Source of the DNA: Granulosicoccus sp947495035
GTDB lineage: Bacteria > Pseudomonadota > Gammaproteobacteria > Granulosicoccales > Granulosicoccaceae
DNA: 64,000 nucleotides
Assembly (NCBI RefSeq): GCF_050589605.1
Contig: NZ_JBNGOO010000006.1
Direction: 5' to 3' (one strand)
Part shown: positions 7,539 through 16,503 of the stretch, piece after piece
How positions within the stretch are numbered: position 1 is the first letter of the stretch
How the letters are laid out: each line of letters starts with the position of its first letter
Notes under the pieces: generated by a model
What the model was told of the DNA's origin: nothing
The model's database searches: none
The model's input: only the letters and a program-made list of their open reading frames with translations
Translations under genes and position numbers: made by a program

Positions 7539-8186
7539 ATGAGCGAGTACATGACACGGGAAGCAGGAAACGCCAGCGTTGCAGCGACGCATCAACGGCT
7601 ACGAAGCGGTAGCGACTCGGGTTCCCTAGACACGATTCAGCAGCGGCAAGCAGATGCAAGCGCGGTGGGCGATCGATTGCGCACCCTGCAACGATACATC
7701 GACCGTGGCACTGACAATACGCAGCGGTACGCGATTCAGCCGGATGCTGACACCCCGGCTTTGCAATGTGCCGAACTGGATGAGGAGGAACTGCTGCAGG
7801 GCAAGTTCTCCGCATCCGGATTACCTGTATCGCGTGTGGAGGTGCCTGCCAAGGACAACGCTCTGCCAGAGGTTCTCAGAAGCGGCATCGAACGCCTGTC
7901 AGGCGATTCGATGGCGGGCGTCCGGGTACACCGCAACTCGAACGCACCCGCCGCAGTCTCGGCCCATGCCTACGCACAAGGCGATGATATACACCTGGCT
8001 CCGAACCAGGAACGGCATCTGCCACACGAGGCCTGGCACGTCGTGCAACAACGCCAGGGGCGAGTGAAACCAACCGCAGAGGTGTCTGGCAGACCGGTCA
8101 ACGATGATGTCGCTCTGGAACGAGAGGCGGATATCATGGGACAACGTGCGCTCAACCAGACAGCGAACGATCATGACCTCAACTGA
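7539..8186 (+). CDS. DUF4157 domain protein (eCIS-associated HExxH)
   Basis: The 215-residue product ends in a DUF4157 domain: LPEVLRSGIERLSGDSMAGV, VHRNSNAPAAVSAHAYAQG, DDIHLAPNQ, then PHEAWHVVQQRQGRV, with the HExxH zinc signature at H163-E164-H167, and a closing ALEREADIMGQRA. DUF4157 is known to be strongly associated with eCIS loci, where such proteins are candidate cargo or cargo-processing peptidases. The N-terminal 110 residues are Gln/Asp-rich and probably disordered. The ATG at 7539 was chosen for its GAGG ribosome-binding site 8 bases upstream; an earlier frame start at 7458 has none. It lies downstream of the kinase-like gene on the same strand. Confidence 0.85.
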   Translation: MSEYMTREAGNASVAATHQRLRSGSDSGSLDTIQQRQADASAVGDRLRTLQRYIDRGTDNTQRYAIQPDADTPALQCAELDEEELLQGKFSASGLPVSRVEVPAKDNALPEVLRSGIERLSGDSMAGVRVHRNSNAPAAVSAHAYAQGDDIHLAPNQERHLPHEAWHVVQQRQGRVKPTAEVSGRPVNDDVALEREADIMGQRALNQTANDHDLN

Positions 8187-9366
8187 ACCGTCGCCGGACG
8201 AAATTGCTGCCCGCAAACCGCGAAACGCTCTGGAGGAATCGACATGGTGGTGGCTATCCGGCCTTGTCACCCTTGTGCTTGCTGCCCTGTTGTGCGCGGC
8301 CTGGATCAGCATGAGTCACTACGAGTCCGAGCCCCTGCAATTGACCAATCAGGAAACACTGGACAACTTTCTGACAGAGAACATGAAACCGGTTGACCAG
8401 GGTATTGCGCAGCCGGTGCGTGTACCCACCGGCTTGTTTCTGCAGTCGATGAAGTTTCTCAGCTCCACTGAAGTCAGTGTGAGCGGCTACCTGTGGCAAC
8501 GCTACACCGATGGAACTAACGATCAGATCAAGCCAGCTCCGGGTGCGGCGGCCGGGTTCATCCTGCCCGATCAGGTCGACTCGGGCGCCGACATCAACCC
8601 GCGTGAAGTCTACCGTATCCGCCAGGGCAAGGAGGAAGTCATCGGCTGGTATTTCGAAGCGAACCTGCGTCAGCCTTTCGACTACTCCCGATACCCTTTC
8701 GATCACAAGACGGTCTGGGTTCATTTGTGGCCACGCGATTTCGCAGGCAATGTTGTTCTGACGCCTGATTTTGCAGCCTATTCGAGCACCGGTTCCGAAG
8801 CGATGTTCGGTATCGACAAGGACATCGTGCTGGGTACCTGGGTACGGGAGAACACCTACTTCGACTACAAGCTGTCGTCCTACGACACCAACTTCGGTAT
8901 CGACAACTTCGTGGGTCAGACCGACTTTCCCGATCTTCGCTACAATGTGGTGGTCAAGCGCAAGTCGGCCAATGCCTTCATCGTCTATCTGCTGCCGCTG
9001 TTCCTGGTTGCCGCCTTGCTGTTCAGCACACTGTTGATCGTGACAGCTCGACCCAAGCTGGTCGCACGGCACGGGTTCAGCACCTCGGGCTCGCTCGGTA
9101 CCTGCGCGGCGCTATTCTTCGTCGTACTGCTGGCTCATGTGCAGCTACGCGAGCAGTTCGCCGGATCGGGCATCGTCTATCTGGAGCGCTTCTACCTGCT
9201 GATGTATGCAAGCCTGGCGTTGGCGGCAGTCAACACCTATCTGTTCTCGGTTCACGCCGGTCGCTGGCTGACGATCGTTCATTACCGTGACAACCTCTTC
9301 CCCAAATTGCTGTACTGGCCAGTGACGCTGGCCTGCATGGTAGTGATCACCGCGGTGTCGATGTGA
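8173..9366 (+). CDS. Cys-loop (pLGIC)-like membrane protein with extra N-terminal TM helix
   Basis: The 397-residue product has a hydrophobic helix at about 26-46 (WWWLSGLVTLVLAALLCAAW), a beta-rich extracytoplasmic domain (about 48-268), then four membrane helices at about 269-291, 307-325, 335-360 and 379-397. The domain contains RYPFDHKTVWVHLWP (P175-F176-D177), resembling the conserved YPFDxQ loop of pentameric ligand-gated channels, and the first C-terminal helix carries a proline (YLLPLFLVAALLFS) as in channel M1. The layout of beta domain plus four helices is that of the Cys-loop family; the extra first helix is not. No paired loop cysteines are seen, as in most bacterial members. The start overlaps the DUF4157 gene by 14 bases, suggesting co-expression. 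Channel function is inferred. Confidence 0.5.
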   Translation: MTSTEPSPDEIAARKPRNALEESTWWWLSGLVTLVLAALLCAAWISMSHYESEPLQLTNQETLDNFLTENMKPVDQGIAQPVRVPTGLFLQSMKFLSSTEVSVSGYLWQRYTDGTNDQIKPAPGAAAGFILPDQVDSGADINPREVYRIRQGKEEVIGWYFEANLRQPFDYSRYPFDHKTVWVHLWPRDFAGNVVLTPDFAAYSSTGSEAMFGIDKDIVLGTWVRENTYFDYKLSSYDTNFGIDNFVGQTDFPDLRYNVVVKRKSANAFIVYLLPLFLVAALLFSTLLIVTARPKLVARHGFSTSGSLGTCAALFFVVLLAHVQLREQFAGSGIVYLERFYLLMYASLALAAVNTYLFSVHAGRWLTIVHYRDNLFPKLLYWPVTLACMVVITAVSM

Positions 9367-9394
9367 TGCTCAGAAAATCGCTCCATACGCGCTT

Positions 9395-9967
9395 TCATGA
9401 ATTCACACGCTCGAGCATGGCCAGGATTTCGGTCATTTTCTTGCCATTGTTGATTCGCTCGAAATGCAGCTCCAATCCCTCATCCTTCAAGGTTCTACTG
9501 TAAACGTGCAGCTCATAGCTACCATGCTCGAGGATATACAGCGCGCTGACCGTCAGGGTATTTTCCTCCAGTCCAGCCCAGACGTAAGGGTCGGCGTTCT
9601 TCTTGAGTGGGTCATAGGGCACCATGTTTCCGAAACTGTCATTGGTCATCGACGATGCAAATATGCCGGGACGCTCGGAACTGTAGAAATTTATCGAGGG
9701 TGAAACAACCCGCTTTTCACCATCCGGCAGAAAAATCACGGTGGTCCACTCGATGGTGAAGCCCTTCTTTTCCCAAGGCTTTATCGTTACGGCCAGCTCT
9801 CGCTCCGAAATCTCGCCCTTCGTGACACTCAGCGTATTACCCTCGTAGGTGCCGAAAAACTGATCCAGGTCCTCGGTGAACTTGGGCTGTACGTGAACAC
9901 CGCATTGCATCAGCAGAAGACAGCCAAGAACAAGCGCAAATCTGGGAAAAATCCTGGCTATATGCAT
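9395..9967 (-). CDS. hypothetical exported protein, possible lipoprotein
   Basis: The 190-residue product begins MHIARIFPRFALVLGCLLLM, a clear signal peptide, followed by QCGVHVQPKF. A lipobox-like LMQC is present, but Gln at -1 is unusual, so lipidation is uncertain. The rest is beta-rich and polar (FFGTYEGNTLSVTKGEIS, TIEWTTVIFLPDGEKR, DPYVWAGLEENTLTVSALYI) with no domain I recognise. It stands alone, convergent with the channel-like gene to its left and downstream of the histidine kinase on the same strand. Confidence 0.6.
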   Translation of the reverse strand: MHIARIFPRFALVLGCLLLMQCGVHVQPKFTEDLDQFFGTYEGNTLSVTKGEISERELAVTIKPWEKKGFTIEWTTVIFLPDGEKRVVSPSINFYSSERPGIFASSMTNDSFGNMVPYDPLKKNADPYVWAGLEENTLTVSALYILEHGSYELHVYSRTLKDEGLELHFERINNGKKMTEILAMLERVNS

Positions 9968-10193
9968 TGCCCCTCCTGCATCAGCTTCAACGAGCCAAAA
10001 CAGAACAACGGTTAGTTGTCGATGTAAGTATGAAAAGTTCCTCTGGCAAGGGATTTGTCCTGAGCAGCGATGCTCAAGATCCCACTACCTGAGGGGCGCT
10101 CTCGGCAAGGTCAAGGAGAACAGATTTACACTGCCGGATCAAGGATACAACTTGCTCATCGTCAATTCTCGCACGTTCCTGGTAGCAGCAGAC

Positions 10194-12146
10194 TCAATTC
10201 AGAATCAGCTCTTCCGCCTTCATCACTTCAGTAATCGCCTGCACCAGTTCCCTGGCATCCAGCGGCTTGTGCAGCAACCTGCAGCCAGTCTTTCTGACAG
10301 CCTGCAGGATCACCTTCGAAGTGTCTCCGGTCACAATGATCGCCGGAATAGGCCTGTCAAAATGATTACGCAGCATCTCGATCGCAACCACTCCGGTTTG
10401 CTCGTTCTTCAATCGGTAGTCGATGATCATGATATCGGGCTCCATGGCCCTGGCAGTCAGTGATTCAATGGCCTTGACAGGCGATTCAGCCGATATCACC
10501 TGGCACTGATAGCCGTCCAGTATCAAGGTCAATGCATCGCGAATATGTGGCTCGTCATCGATGAACAGAATACGAGTACCGCTCAGATTCCGTTCACGCA
10601 AAGGCTTGTTTGCCGGTTGAGCCACACCGTTCTCGCCCAGCGGCACATTGACACTGAAAGTACTGCCCTTGCCCAATACCGACTGAAGCCGAATCCCCGT
10701 CTGCAGCAGTTGCGCCATTTTCCGGACAATCGCGAGCCCGAGGCCCATGCCACCCGTCGATTGCCGCAGACTCGCATCAAGCTGGTAGTACTCGGAGAAG
10801 ATGGCCTCATGCTGGTTTTCCGGAATACCCGGACCGGTATCAATGACGTCGATGATCAGCTGCCCTGCCTCTTCCCGACAACATACCCGGACTTCGCCTT
10901 CCTGTGTATGGGTGATTGCATTCTGCAAGAGGTTCCTGAGAATTCTTCCAAACAGCACCGGATCGGTATGCACCGTGACATCACTGACCTCTACCGACAC
11001 GGTCAGTTCTCGGGCTTCTCCCAACTGCACGAACTCGTCGCGAATACTGATCAGCAACTCACGAATGCAGAACGTCTGCAACGACACCTCGACAATACCG
11101 GCATCCAGCCGCGACATGTCAAGCAGGCTATTGAACAGGGAGTTCAGAGTATCACTGGAGTGCCGAATCTTTTGCACGATCTCCAGATTGTCATCGTCAT
11201 GCACTCGCCGCTCGAGCACTGCCAGAAACAGTCCCAGCGCATGCAGAGGCTGCCGCAGATCGTGGCTGGCCGAGGCCAGAAACTTGTTCTTTGCTGCGAT
11301 TGCCGTTTCCGCAACCTGCCGGTGTTGCTCGGCATTGAGTTTTGCTTCCGTCACTCGTCGCAGCATCAGGTTGCGTGATTTGAGGTTTCGCTCGGCCACT
11401 ACCCGATCCGTTATGTCACTGACAACGACCAACAGCGCATAGATGGCTCCCTGCGCATTACGTAAAGGTACGCGAACGGTTCGCTTGTAACGTCGCTCTA
11501 CTGCGAACGCGCGCCAGTCTCTGTTCTCCTCCGATGATGCCTCACCGGATGCTATCACTGCATCATCCTGTGCCCAGAAACCCGTCTGACCGGTGTCCGG
11601 ATTTCCAAGTACGGCTTGAGGTTCGGTGCCGATTTCCAGATCATTACGCCCGATGATGTCACTTCTGGGCAGGCAAACGGTCCTGGCAAAATCATCACTG
11701 ACCATCAGGAAACGATGGTCGAGGTCCTTGATGATGACCCAGTCTCGCAGGCAATCGACAACCTGATAAAGCAAGCGGGTCATGGGCATTTGCGGCATGT
11801 TCACGCTCAGAGGGGTCGCATTACGCTGAATCATTCGTTGCAATCGACACCGGAAGGCCGTGGATTCAAGATCCTGCAAAATGGCGAATTCCACGGTTTC
11901 GCAACGACAGACCTGGTCGGACAAGTACTGATCTGGGCCGATCACGGCAATCAAGGGTAAATGATCGAGCTTCTTCAGCCGTGTGACAGCCTGATCCACA
12001 TCCTGTTGACGCCAGTCGAGAATCAGGGCGTCGTACGCATCCGAATCGACATCCAGCGACTGTGAGATTCGGTGGACGCTACCTGCGGAATGCAATGCGG
12101 TCACGATGGTTTCATCGCAATATTCTGGTACGGCGATCCTGTACAC
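10194..12146 (-). CDS. soluble PAS hybrid sensor histidine kinase
   Basis: The 650-residue product has no membrane helices. In order: an N-terminal receiver-like or degenerate region (1-120), a PAS domain (about 135-250; LRDWVIIKDLDHRF), a coiled coil, a HisKA domain with phospho-acceptor in SASHDLRQPLHALGLF (about residue 290), an HATPase domain with DTGPGIP and GGMGLGLAIVRKMA, and a C-terminal receiver with DD and the phosphorylatable Asp in IMIIDYRL (about residue 574) and the switch region IPAIIVTGD. The SHDLRQPLHAL type is common in multi-sensor kinases with a trailing receiver. No partner response regulator is adjacent. It is divergent from the MFS gene. Confidence 0.9.
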   Translation of the reverse strand: MYRIAVPEYCDETIVTALHSAGSVHRISQSLDVDSDAYDALILDWRQQDVDQAVTRLKKLDHLPLIAVIGPDQYLSDQVCRCETVEFAILQDLESTAFRCRLQRMIQRNATPLSVNMPQMPMTRLLYQVVDCLRDWVIIKDLDHRFLMVSDDFARTVCLPRSDIIGRNDLEIGTEPQAVLGNPDTGQTGFWAQDDAVIASGEASSEENRDWRAFAVERRYKRTVRVPLRNAQGAIYALLVVVSDITDRVVAERNLKSRNLMLRRVTEAKLNAEQHRQVAETAIAAKNKFLASASHDLRQPLHALGLFLAVLERRVHDDDNLEIVQKIRHSSDTLNSLFNSLLDMSRLDAGIVEVSLQTFCIRELLISIRDEFVQLGEARELTVSVEVSDVTVHTDPVLFGRILRNLLQNAITHTQEGEVRVCCREEAGQLIIDVIDTGPGIPENQHEAIFSEYYQLDASLRQSTGGMGLGLAIVRKMAQLLQTGIRLQSVLGKGSTFSVNVPLGENGVAQPANKPLRERNLSGTRILFIDDEPHIRDALTLILDGYQCQVISAESPVKAIESLTARAMEPDIMIIDYRLKNEQTGVVAIEMLRNHFDRPIPAIIVTGDTSKVILQAVRKTGCRLLHKPLDARELVQAITEVMKAEELILN

Positions 12147-12313
12147 GCGATCTCCTGCCTTTCACTCAGCGTGATGGCGAGCCTGCAGCAGATGGCAGGA
12201 TAGCGTAATTCCTTACGCTTTCACAGCTACTCGACTGCGGGAGACCATGTCCGCGTCACCTCCCCAGCAGCGTATCATGTGCCACCTTTTTCGCAAAACA
12301 ACGAGTCGGCAGA

Positions 12314-13570
12314 ATGTGGGCAGCAATTCGTGGATCCTGGTCACTGTTCGTAGGCATGATCCTTCTCATGGTCAGTAATGGCCTGCTCACGACTCTGCTG
12401 ACATTGCGAGCAGACGGACTCGGATTCAGCGATTCGGCCATCGGGCTGGTGCAATCAGGTTACCCGGTCGGGGCGCTACTGGGTTGCCTGATCGCTCCCG
12501 GCCTGATCATGCGCGTCGGTCATGTACGCATCTTTGCAGCGCTGGCCTCGATCGCGAGTGCCGCCGCCCTGATGCACCTGGTGACCACAGACCCGTGGAG
12601 CTGGGGTGCCATGCGTCTGCTGGCCGGCTTCTGTTTCTCAGGCCTCTATATCGTTGCGGAGAGCTGGTTGAACAGCAGCGCAGACAATGATAACCGGGGA
12701 AGCCTGTTATCCATCTACTTTGTGGTGCAGACAGGGGGAGTCGCACTCGGGCAACTCTTGCTCAATGTCTCCAATCCGGATGGCATCCTCCTGTTCGTCG
12801 TGGTATCCATTCTGATATCGTTTTCTCTGGTTCCCATGCTTGTATCGGAAGATGCGACTCCACATTACGAGGTACCGGAAAGAGTCGCCTTCATCGATCT
12901 CTTTCGACTGTCTCCCATGGGGTTGACCGGCAGCTTTCTGAACGGCATCTCCCAGACCACGCTCTACGTGGCTCTGGCGCTCTATGGTAGCGCTCTTGGC
13001 ATGAGCAAAGGCGCCATCGGCGGCCTGATTGGCAGCATGACGCTGGGAGGCATGTTGTTTCAGTTTCCACTGGGCAAGCTATCCGACATGATGGACAGGC
13101 GCTGGCTCATTGCCGGAATACCCGCTGTGTCCATACCCGTCTGCATCGTGCTTGCCAGTCTGGACAATCCCACTGACAATCTCTACCTGGTTTATCTGAT
13201 GGTGGCATTGCTGGGTGGCCTGACCTTACCCGTGTATTCCATCTGCATGGCTCACATGAATGACCATCTGAATCGCTCACAGGTTGTTGCGGCCAGTGGC
13301 ACGCTGGTGCTGATTCTTGCCGCCGGCATGACGCTCGGCCCGACATTGGGAGGTTTTGCCATCGATCACTTTGGCCCGACGGGGATATTTCACTTGCTGT
13401 CCCTCACCGCAGGTCTGACGGTCATGACGGCACTGTTCAGACTCTGGAGCAGCCCGGCGATAACCGAGAATCGCGGCAATGCCGTCGCAGTCTCTGCCAA
13501 CCTCACACCCGAAGCCGCGACCCTTTACCCCAGGTCATCCGAAAAGCCCGCAGGCGGTGACAGATCCTGA
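12314..13570 (+). CDS. MFS transporter, YcaD-like family
   Basis: The 418-residue product has about 12 hydrophobic helices. The opening SLFVGMILLMVSNGLLTTLL, followed by LRADGLGFSDSAIGLVQSGY and PVGALLGCLIAPGLIMRVGH, is characteristic of the YcaD branch of the major facilitator superfamily. The mid-protein AESWLNSSADNDNRGSLLSI motif is also typical. Its substrate is unknown. It is transcribed away from the histidine kinase and ends 24 bases before an octamer repeat array. Confidence 0.85.
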   Translation: MWAAIRGSWSLFVGMILLMVSNGLLTTLLTLRADGLGFSDSAIGLVQSGYPVGALLGCLIAPGLIMRVGHVRIFAALASIASAAALMHLVTTDPWSWGAMRLLAGFCFSGLYIVAESWLNSSADNDNRGSLLSIYFVVQTGGVALGQLLLNVSNPDGILLFVVVSILISFSLVPMLVSEDATPHYEVPERVAFIDLFRLSPMGLTGSFLNGISQTTLYVALALYGSALGMSKGAIGGLIGSMTLGGMLFQFPLGKLSDMMDRRWLIAGIPAVSIPVCIVLASLDNPTDNLYLVYLMVALLGGLTLPVYSICMAHMNDHLNRSQVVAASGTLVLILAAGMTLGPTLGGFAIDHFGPTGIFHLLSLTAGLTVMTALFRLWSSPAITENRGNAVAVSANLTPEAATLYPRSSEKPAGGDRS

Positions 13571-13594
13571 CCGTTGAACGGATCGGCGGTTCAA

Positions 13595-13722
13595 CGATTC
13601 AGTGATTCAGTGATTCAGTGATTCAGTGATTCAGTGATTCAGTGATTCAGTGATTCAGCAGTTCAGCAGTTCAGCAGTTCAGCAGTTCAGCGGTTCAGCG
13701 GTTCAGCGGTTCAGCGGTTCAC
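13595..13722. repeat. tandem array of 16 octamers (xxRTTCAG)
   Basis: Sixteen consecutive 8-bp units: one CGATTCAG, seven TGATTCAG (13603-13658), four CAGTTCAG (13659-13690), three CGGTTCAG and a final CGGTTCAC (13715-13722). Variants are grouped in blocks, which suggests local duplication by slippage. The array fills the gap between convergent genes and its right end covers the last codons and stop of the haemoglobin gene. TGA occurs in the TGATTCAG units on one strand and in the complement of every TTCAG on the other, and since 8 is not a multiple of 3 every frame is stopped. Confidence 0.97.
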
Positions 13723-14196
13723 GATATCGCCGTGCATCGGCGCATAAAGCGCGAGCAGGCGATTCTGCACCCCTTGAGGCAGCGCATTGCGATCCATAGC
13801 CCGCATCAGGGCTTCGACAATGGCATTGAACTCCACTCGAGTGATCTTCATTCCTGCATGAGTCTGTTGCATGTCATCGCCGGTATACGCACAGCCACCG
13901 CCGGTTTTCATGCACATCTGTTCCACCATCATTCGATGAAATCGACCAATATCCGAATTCCGATAACGACCCTTGATTCGCTCATCGGCGGCAATTTCGC
14001 GAATGAAGTCGGTGGTAAGTTGCTCGACTCCGGGCTCGCCGCCCAGCTCTTCATAGAGTGTTTTCGGTGAGGGGTTGTCAGGAGTGATCGTGCAGGCCGT
14101 CAAGTACAGACTCATGAGAAATGCGAAGAGCCATGTGAGGACTGCCCCCTGTCTGCTTGGCATGCCCACTGCTGCCGTCTGCCTGTCAGAATTCAT
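13711..14196 (-). CDS. lipoprotein-type truncated haemoglobin (group I)
   Basis: The 161-residue product has a signal segment (LTWLFAFLMSLYLTAC) ending in a good lipobox, LTAC, with lipid-modified Cys at 35. The remaining domain is a truncated haemoglobin: TLYEELGGEPGVEQLTTDFI, then EQMCMKTGGGCAYTGDDMQQ and the proximal-His motif HAGMKI (H113). Truncated haemoglobins bind haem and small gases and are usually cytoplasmic; this one should be anchored in the envelope. It is followed on the plus-strand side by the octamer array, which encodes its last codons. The DUF3034 gene lies 1 base upstream, so the two form an operon. Confidence 0.85.
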   Translation of the reverse strand: MNSDRQTAAVGMPSRQGAVLTWLFAFLMSLYLTACTITPDNPSPKTLYEELGGEPGVEQLTTDFIREIAADERIKGRYRNSDIGRFHRMMVEQMCMKTGGGCAYTGDDMQQTHAGMKITRVEFNAIVEALMRAMDRNALPQGVQNRLLALYAPMHGDIVNR

Positions 14197-14197
14197 G

Positions 14198-15052
14198 CTA
14201 TTGACTCACCTGCAAGGAAACATAGAGGCCTGTCTGATCCTCAAAACCCGCTATCGAGCCAAGATCCGACCAGGCGGCCACCAGCGATACGCGTTTGCTC
14301 GGAAACCAGCCGACGAACACGTCGTACCAGTCATCCTCCTTTGCAAAACCGAGATTGTCCGGCTTTTGCCGGTACTCCATACCGACGACCCATTCTCTGG
14401 TGAGAAACAAGCCTGCGCTGAGCTCCCCGACCAGTTCACGCCTGTTACGTTGATCTCCGCCGAATCCGAGCAAACCGGCCTGATTGGCTTTCGTCGCTCG
14501 CAAGGTAGCGTTCAGAAACAATGAACGGTGGAACGGGCCATCGAGCCAGAGTTTGCTGGCCGCCAGGTACACATCCAGACCATTGTCGTCTCGGGCACCC
14601 ACGAGTTCCGGTACGGCGAAGGCATCGTTCTTCTTGTATTGCAGGCCCAGCGACAACTGTGGCATTCGGGAATAGATCAAGTCTCCACTCAGACGCCATT
14701 TCGCTCCGATGATCGTCTGTTCCAGCTCTTCACCAGCTACCACCTGATCGATATCGAAGCGCTGTTTTCCAATGGACAATTCAACGCGATTATGCAGCGT
14801 CAGAGCCGCACCATACGCCTGTAGAGAGAAGTCATCGGGTTCAAGCTGCGTATACCAGGCAGTACCACCAAATTGCTGATCTTCGCCATAACCTGCCAGC
14901 AATGCCCAGGGCACAATTCCACCCCCGGCAGTGCCTTCCACCGACATGGCTCCACCGGTGGCAATCAGCCTTCCCCCGGGTTCTGCCTGTGCCGAGTGGG
15001 CAAAAGCAGTCAGGATCAGACACGACAACAGTGTACGGATGATCGGTGTCAT
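14198..15052 (-). CDS. DUF3034 family outer-membrane-like protein
   Basis: The 284-residue product has a Sec signal peptide (TLLSCLILTAFAHSAQA) and then the DUF3034 signature GGRLIATGGAMSVEGTAGGG followed by IVPWALLAGYG. Alternating polar and hydrophobic strands (AYGAALTLHNRVELSIGKQR, LSLGLQYKKNDAF, WLDGPFHRSLFLNATLRATK) and a C-terminal VSLQVSQ suggest an outer-membrane beta-barrel. The function of DUF3034 is unknown. It is the first gene of a two-gene unit with the lipoprotein haemoglobin, so both products are likely to act in the envelope. Confidence 0.82.
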   Translation of the reverse strand: MTPIIRTLLSCLILTAFAHSAQAEPGGRLIATGGAMSVEGTAGGGIVPWALLAGYGEDQQFGGTAWYTQLEPDDFSLQAYGAALTLHNRVELSIGKQRFDIDQVVAGEELEQTIIGAKWRLSGDLIYSRMPQLSLGLQYKKNDAFAVPELVGARDDNGLDVYLAASKLWLDGPFHRSLFLNATLRATKANQAGLLGFGGDQRNRRELVGELSAGLFLTREWVVGMEYRQKPDNLGFAKEDDWYDVFVGWFPSKRVSLVAAWSDLGSIAGFEDQTGLYVSLQVSQ

Positions 15053-15288
15053 CAGTTCGATCCTCGTGGGGGAAAAAATGGCCTGGCCTCGGATCGAAGC
15101 AATTATCAGGCCGCGTGCAGACTGTCCCCGCGCTCATCGGTCAGGATAATCTGCGCACAATGAGCGTCAGTTCGTGTGACCATGCGCCCCCATCAGTTCA
15201 CACGAATGATTGCAAAGCGCTCCGGGGTGATATAAGGATGTGACACCATGCTGGACACAACTCCCTCTGCACCCTGCCTCTGACCTTC

Positions 15289-16389
15289 ATGACTACTGAC
15301 TGCTCGTTTCGACAAATTCCGCTGATGTGGCTGATCGGTGCGATCCTGGTGGGAGTAGTCGTGTACCTGCTGTCCCCCATTCTCACGCCTTTTCTGATGG
15401 CGTTCATCGTGGCCTATCTCGGTGAGCCCGTTGTCCGCGCACTGGAGAACTGGAAACTGCCACGCTGGGCGGCCATCCTGGTTGGGTATCTGCTGATTCT
15501 GGCTGTGCTCGGTGCGGTGGTTCTGCTCGTCTTCCCCTTGGCTCAGGAACAGCTTGAGCAGCTGATCGAAAAGGCTCCGGAGTACAAATCTGCGCTACTG
15601 GGCTACCTGCAACCGGTCATGGACCTCTGGCATTCCTTCGTCGGTTCAGGGGCTGGTAGTGCATCCGGGCAGTCCGATGGCGACTCTGCGGGAAATTCCA
15701 TGGTGGGTCTTGCAAAGGATGCGGTCCCACAGGCCAGTGATGCCGTCGGCAGGGCCGTCAATGCAGTAGCGCGATCCGGAATGGCCGTCGCGAAGACTCT
15801 CATGAACATCTTTCTGGTCCCCGTGCTTGCCTTCTACCTGCTGCGCGACTGGAACAAGCTGAGTCGTCAGACGCTGCGACTCGTACCTGAGCGCTACCGG
15901 AAGAAGACGGCCGTTGTCGCCAGGGACGTCGATGAAGTTCTGCAAGGTTTCCTGTGGGGCCAGCTGCTGGTCATGTCCAGTCTGGCGTTCATGTATTCCA
16001 CCGGCCTGTGGCTCATAGGCCTGGAATTCGGCTTGCTGATAGGGGTCGTTGCCGGCCTGCTCAGTGTGGTTCCGTATCTGGGGACTGTCACCGGTCTGGT
16101 GCTGGCGGCCATTGCCATGGTGGTGCAGACCGGCGAATGGCAACCGCTGTGGATGGTAGGCCTTGTGTTCGGTGTCGGACAATTCGTCGAAGGCAATATT
16201 CTCACCCCCAAACTGGTCGGCGACAAGATAGACCTGCACCCAGTCGTTGTGATATTCGTGGTTCTCGCCGGTGGCCAGCTGTTTGGTCTTACCGGTATTC
16301 TGCTGGCTCTACCGGTCGCCGCAGTCGCGTGGGTGATCATCAAACGCACAGTCGGCACCATTCCATCGGATGAACCCCTGAACGACTGA
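15289..16389 (+). CDS. AI-2E family transporter (PerM/TqsA-like)
   Basis: The 366-residue product has paired N-terminal helices (LIGAILVGVVVYLLSPILTP), a cytoplasmic or periplasmic loop rich in Gly/Ser and Ala (about 110-160), and a C-terminal set of helices with the family motifs PVLAFYLLRDWNKL, VDEVLQGFLWGQLLV, GVVAGLLSVVPYLGT, GNILTPKLVGDKIDLHPV and FGLTGILLALPVAA. Members of this family export signalling molecules, ions or unknown solutes; the name does not fix the substrate. The GTVTGLVLA and HPVVVIF stretches are standard. It stands alone. Confidence 0.92.
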   Translation: MTTDCSFRQIPLMWLIGAILVGVVVYLLSPILTPFLMAFIVAYLGEPVVRALENWKLPRWAAILVGYLLILAVLGAVVLLVFPLAQEQLEQLIEKAPEYKSALLGYLQPVMDLWHSFVGSGAGSASGQSDGDSAGNSMVGLAKDAVPQASDAVGRAVNAVARSGMAVAKTLMNIFLVPVLAFYLLRDWNKLSRQTLRLVPERYRKKTAVVARDVDEVLQGFLWGQLLVMSSLAFMYSTGLWLIGLEFGLLIGVVAGLLSVVPYLGTVTGLVLAAIAMVVQTGEWQPLWMVGLVFGVGQFVEGNILTPKLVGDKIDLHPVVVIFVVLAGGQLFGLTGILLALPVAAVAWVIIKRTVGTIPSDEPLND

Positions 16390-16503
16390 TCAGCCGACCT
16401 GGAAAGAGCGAATACCTCGCCCCGTCCGATCTCCCACCGGCCCTGGCATTTCCTGGCGACCCTCGCCTCCGTGGGTCAGCGGCAGTTGGCAGGTCTTCTT
16501 GCA

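Noticed and set aside
10545..11378. 277-codon plus-strand frame opposite the PAS histidine kinase
   Set aside because: The kinase domains on the minus strand account for this stretch; the plus frame is low-quality and motif-free.
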